Shown: positions 59,321 through 64,000 of the stretch, one piece after another
Position numbering within the stretch: position 1 is the first letter of the stretch
How the letters are laid out: every line of letters begins with the position of its first letter
Source of the DNA: Lamellibrachia columna
Taxonomy: Eukaryota; Annelida; Polychaeta; Sabellida; Siboglinidae
Direction: 5' to 3'
Length of the DNA stretch: 64,000 nucleotides
Assembly (NCBI GenBank): GCA_963662155.1
Contig: OY759261.1
Span: 41,042,996-41,106,995, forward strand
The notes under the pieces: model-generated
Databases searched by the model: none
What the model was told of the DNA's origin: nothing
Seen by the model: only the letters and a program-made list of their open reading frames with translations
Translations under genes and position numbers: made by a program

Positions 59321-60785
59321 GGGATATGAAATATTATAATAATGTTATTATTTGACGCCTGATATTTCGTGGTAGTTGGAATTGGAGAACGATCCATTCC
59401 AAGTTTGACCGGTTGGATCCATTCATTAGCGGGGGGGGGGGGTGGAGGTGACAATAAGTGCTGAGATGAAAATGTGAAATTGGCATAGAAACGTGGGATT
59501 GTTGCTTCAGATTTACAACGTTGATTTGTGTCCTCGAACATTGTAACTTTTATCTTTTGTTTTACGCGACATTTTGCTGACGCGCTCATACACATAATCG
59601 TCTACCATCTACATTCGGTTAGTACATAAGACATACTATTACAGTGCATAAGAATATAACGTGAGAAAATAATGTTGCAATGTCGTTCATTCCTAAGATT
59701 CCACTGAAAAATTATACACAGAATGTAGACCTGGCAGATAAAATTGCGGCACTGAAAAGTAAATATTCAGCAGAGATGTCAGCTCTAAAAAGTGACGTTG
59801 AAGCACATAAAAGAGATATTAAAACAACGGAAACTGCAATATACTATATGCTTACCTACTGATTTTTTTTATAATATTGCATTAATATAATTATTTACAA
59901 CTTGATTATGTGGCCCTAATCTTTACTTTGTTATTATATCATATGTTCCAAATGGGGCATCCCAGCTACTTCCTGTTTGCCTTTTGGCTTTGCGTTCTCT
60001 GGGTTAACAGAATTTAAAATAAGATAGACCTAGGGCAAGTGCCCTATACACTATTTACAAACAGGCTTTTTTTCCAAGACATTTATTACACCCAGAGTCG
60101 CCCTGGGTGAAATTCTAACATCTGTCATTTATTAATTTATTAGTTTTTTCCATAACGTCTTGGTCCCACTATTCAACATCTCTAGTGGTGCCTATGTGCT
60201 TTTTTGACATTTCTGTTAACTTAGGCTACGATGTCTTTGCCCTGTGCAATCCATTTACTTTTTGTTTGTTACATCAATATATCCCGAACAAATGAGAGTA
60301 CGTCATTCGCTTTTCTTTTTAAATGGTTTGTCATGTCTTGACCTTTCTTTCAATCGCAAGTTACTTCCAAACCCTTGCTCTAGGCCAACATTTAAATTAG
60401 CCATACTACTTCTCCTGGCAGGAAAAAATAAACATATTTCTCGTGTTAGCTTGACTGGACGGGTACCTGGTCGTGTTGGTCACAGCTAGTAGTACCATGA
60501 CAAATGTTGCATGTTGTCTGTGCGTGTTTCTTTGTTAACTTGAACGGGTTAACGACATATTTTGTTTTATTATATTGTATGCATGCATTATTCAAACCTT
60601 TGTTGGACGATATTTTCAATTACGTAATAAGCGGGCTAGAAAGTTACATTTGCAGAGCAGGTACGGCTATCTATAAATTCTGCTTCTAGCCCTTATCACA
60701 AATGTTTATATGTAGTTTTGTATAAAGTGGTAATCTATATGTAGACTTCCTTGTCACAATATTGATAAGAACAATTCATTCGTAC
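59321..60785. other. Unassigned, with one small coiled-coil frame
   Basis: Includes a G12 run at 59430 and a 60-codon frame (next entry). Otherwise nothing recognised. Confidence 0.5.
59680..59862 (+). CDS. Small ORF encoding a coiled-coil-like peptide
   Basis: 60 codons. Residues 17-50 show heptad-like spacing (DLADKIAALKSKYSAEMSAL then KSDVEAHKRDI). FReD proteins often have a coiled coil before the fibrinogen domain and the orientation is that of the FReD at 63081, so it could be an exon. No convincing splice sites were found. It could also be chance. Confidence 0.25.
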   Translation: MSFIPKIPLKNYTQNVDLADKIAALKSKYSAEMSALKSDVEAHKRDIKTTETAIYYMLTY

Positions 60786-60911
60786 ACATAGTGACACGCA
60801 CGACCATTTCCATATCCAGGAGCCGAAAAATGTCGCCTATGCCGAGGAAGGAAATACGTTTCTTCCGCACGACTATTAAGGTACGAACGCTGCTATTTAT
60901 AAAGCGGTCCT

Positions 60912-62345
<1,434 letters not shown>

Positions 62346-62349
62346 ATTC

Positions 62350-62420
62350 ATGGTGAAGCATCTGTCATTAACCTTCATAACTTTTGCAATTGTGGTTATT
62401 CTTGGTGGATTTGTGAGGTA
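62350..62420 (+). CDS. Possible signal-peptide exon
   Basis: ATG at 62350 opens MVKHLSLTFITFAIVVILGG FVR, then AG/GTAGAT, a donor-like site whose GTAG also supplies the in-frame stop. Length and hydrophobicity fit a secretory signal. It is 660 bp upstream of and co-oriented with the FReD ORF. Similar GTGAGGTAGA words occur at 62600 and 62263. Linkage to the FReD is unproven. Confidence 0.25.
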
Positions 62421-63080
62421 GATGATTTTATTGACAACCACTGGTTTTTATTTCCTTTTTTATTTTGGTATAAACATCATTTACTTTATAATGTTTCGTC
62501 ACAGTATCTTCATTACGTATATATGGTAGTTCACATAGTACTTAATATCGATAATCTAATCAATAGTTGAATATGTTTTGCAGGTTTGCATTTTGAGTTC
62601 GTGAGGTAGAAGTAAAAAATAACAAATGTAAATAAAATCAGAGAAAATTATAATTTTGATTCAAATACCGTTGAAATTTTTGAAGCGTCACGGTTCGACC
62701 ATATTAACGTTTGTATGGGTATGTGCATGTAATTTTTAACGGTAGATAAAGTTTGCAAAAACGAAAGGCAAAATGGACCCTATGTTACATCATACAGACC
62801 ACAATGTCTCTAAACGCTTTTTTTGATTAACAAAACTATCGAATACTATGAACCGTTGGTACACGGTATTCGAGAGTCTTGTTAATTATAAAAGATATAT
62901 TCTATGCATATCGAGTTAAGAAACATGCGATATGGTGGCAGTAACAATGATGGAGTAATGGAGAAAAATAACAAATAACTACTCATCCTTTCTGCTCTGA
63001 ATAAAAACCCTCGGCGCTCTTCCGTCAATTGCCTTTTTCATGTTTGGCCCTATGATAAATGTTTATGCCCAAAATTATAT

Positions 63081-63695
63081 ATGTCTATACGAATCATCAA
63101 TGGCACGCACATGCTCATGGAACTGACCATGCCGCCGTTTCCGGTCTACTGCTCCATTGACCAGTACATAGTCATCCAACGTCGTACAGTGCCATTCGAT
63201 ATGTCGTTTAATCGAACTTGGGACGAATACAAGAACGGTTTCGGTGACCTGAACGGAGAGTTCTGGCTCGGCCTGGAGAAGTTATATCGAATCACGAATC
63301 AGCCATACATGAAATATTCAATTCGCATTGAAATGCGGAGTAAGGCGGGGAAGTTGTTCTATGATGAATGGAATGACTTTTACATCGGCGGGGAGAATGA
63401 GCAGTATATGATCAAGAGTACGGGAAGTCAAGGGGACAGCAACGTTAATGGATATGCGTACTCCTACAGCGGCTATTACTTTGGTGTTCCGAGCAACTCC
63501 AAGTTTTTCACCCGTGACAAAGGCGATGACACAAAATGTGGTTTTCAACATAACGGTTTCTGGTACGACGACATACCCAGGTCTGGTGGATATACATGCA
63601 ACGTTTTGTTATTGAACGCGAATCTCCCCAAGTCACACGGTGCAGGTGGCGAACTAATTTCGACAGAAATGAAAATTCGCCCAATAGTTGTTTAA
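63081..63695 (+). CDS. Fibrinogen-related domain protein, intact 204-residue ORF
   Basis: Nearly a complete fibrinogen C-terminal domain: PPFPVYCSIDQYIVIQRR, WDEYKNGFGDLNGEFWLGLE, KLYRITNQPYMKYSIRIEM, FYIGGENEQYMI, FFTRDKGDDTKCGFQHNGFW, and ending STEMKIRPIVV. It keeps the Trp (GEFWLG) that is a stop in the 37.5-kb gene. The canonical C-x-NCA calcium-site cysteine pattern is altered (DDTKCGFQHN, then YTCNVL), so calcium and ligand binding may differ. The domain's first roughly 20 residues and a signal peptide are not encoded here and should come from upstream exons. The expected acceptor AG at about 63085-63087 reads AC. A TATA-like AATAAAAA at 62999 is the only promoter hint. Confidence 0.8.
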   Translation: MSIRIINGTHMLMELTMPPFPVYCSIDQYIVIQRRTVPFDMSFNRTWDEYKNGFGDLNGEFWLGLEKLYRITNQPYMKYSIRIEMRSKAGKLFYDEWNDFYIGGENEQYMIKSTGSQGDSNVNGYAYSYSGYYFGVPSNSKFFTRDKGDDTKCGFQHNGFWYDDIPRSGGYTCNVLLLNANLPKSHGAGGELISTEMKIRPIVV

Positions 63696-64000
63696 ATAAC
63701 GTACTTCGTAGCCGAATGAGATAATCTGTTGTTATTCGAGCACCGAAGTATGTGATATGGAAAATCATTGATCCAATGATGAGCCGTGTGTGGGGAGTGT
63801 TATTTCAACAGTTAACTATATATTGCACTTGTATTCGTGTAACATAACAAAGGTGAATTATCACAATACATTGACATTATTCATTTCAGCACAAGTTACT
63901 ATTGCTTTGATGTTAAGCTACATGAATGTGCATGCTAACAGAATATTACTTAACATGATTATGCTAATGATGTTATTTGTTAACTGCTGTACATCGCATC
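63696..64000. other. 3' flank of FReD
   Basis: AT-rich; no clear AATAAA signal or other gene before the window ends. Confidence 0.5.

Noticed and set aside
56710..59967. AAATGGGGCATCCCAG at both ends as LTR pair
   Set aside because: Only 16 bp shared; the sequences on both sides differ, so it does not define LTRs.

Overview
The window looks like accessory, repeat-dense chromosomal DNA of an animal. Spliced genes with GT-AG introns, metazoan non-LTR and LTR retrotransposons, tRNA-derived SINEs and very abundant microsatellites all point that way, and nothing resembles a prokaryotic operon. Fibrinogen-related (FReD) genes together with this retroelement mix would suit a mollusc or another lophotrochozoan. 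That assignment is inference, because no species marker is visible.

Layout. 0-3.2 kb: broken endonuclease/reverse-transcriptase (EN-RT) LINE on the minus strand. 3.2-5.6 kb: first copy of a recurrent unit (here called R) made of a FReD 5'-leader copy, a CTG tract, and a 168-bp exon with consensus splice sites. 5.9-7.5 kb: LINE ORF1 relic and LINE linker relic. 7.5-8.8 kb: GA satellites. 9.6-12.95 kb: segmental duplication paired with 50.8-55.3 kb, carrying a dead FReD first exon. 13.1-15.0 kb: second R copy with a giant CTG tract. 15.2-16.9 kb: GAT-rich and TTAAGGGATCAT-rich DNA and a TATA-containing segment. 17.0-19.0 kb: LINE relic with two in-frame minisatellites fused to a FReD first exon and a third R copy. 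20.3-22.0 kb: adenylyl cyclase exon relics. 23.5-24.6 kb: fourth R copy. 24.8-27.8 kb: LINE relics, one pair tail to tail. 29.4-31.8 kb and 50.8-47.8 kb: two decayed copies of a large uncharacterised repeat-associated protein family. 32.6-33.5 kb: another dead FReD first exon whose leader is split by a SINE. 36.0-36.5 kb: 0.45-kb CCCG array. 37.5-41.3 kb: a four-exon FReD gene, damaged and carrying a 17-copy, 35-bp minisatellite inside the FReD. 43.7-46.0 kb: CR1/Jockey-like LINE split into opposite strands. 55.7-56.2 kb: 43-bp minisatellite open in all six frames. 56.3-59.3 kb: decayed Ty3/Gypsy-like LTR element. 63.08-63.70 kb: the only intact sizeable conserved coding region, a 204-residue FReD.

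The theme is a FReD family being duplicated piecemeal. At least seven copies of its first exon or leader are present, several sharing one upstream segment, and at two loci the FReD leader lies divergently from the R unit. Tandem-repeat expansion is repeatedly nucleated inside coding sequence: in a FReD, in a LINE linker at two sites, and upstream of the LTR element. Most other long open frames are satellite artefacts. Family assignments rest on motif recognition by eye without database searches.
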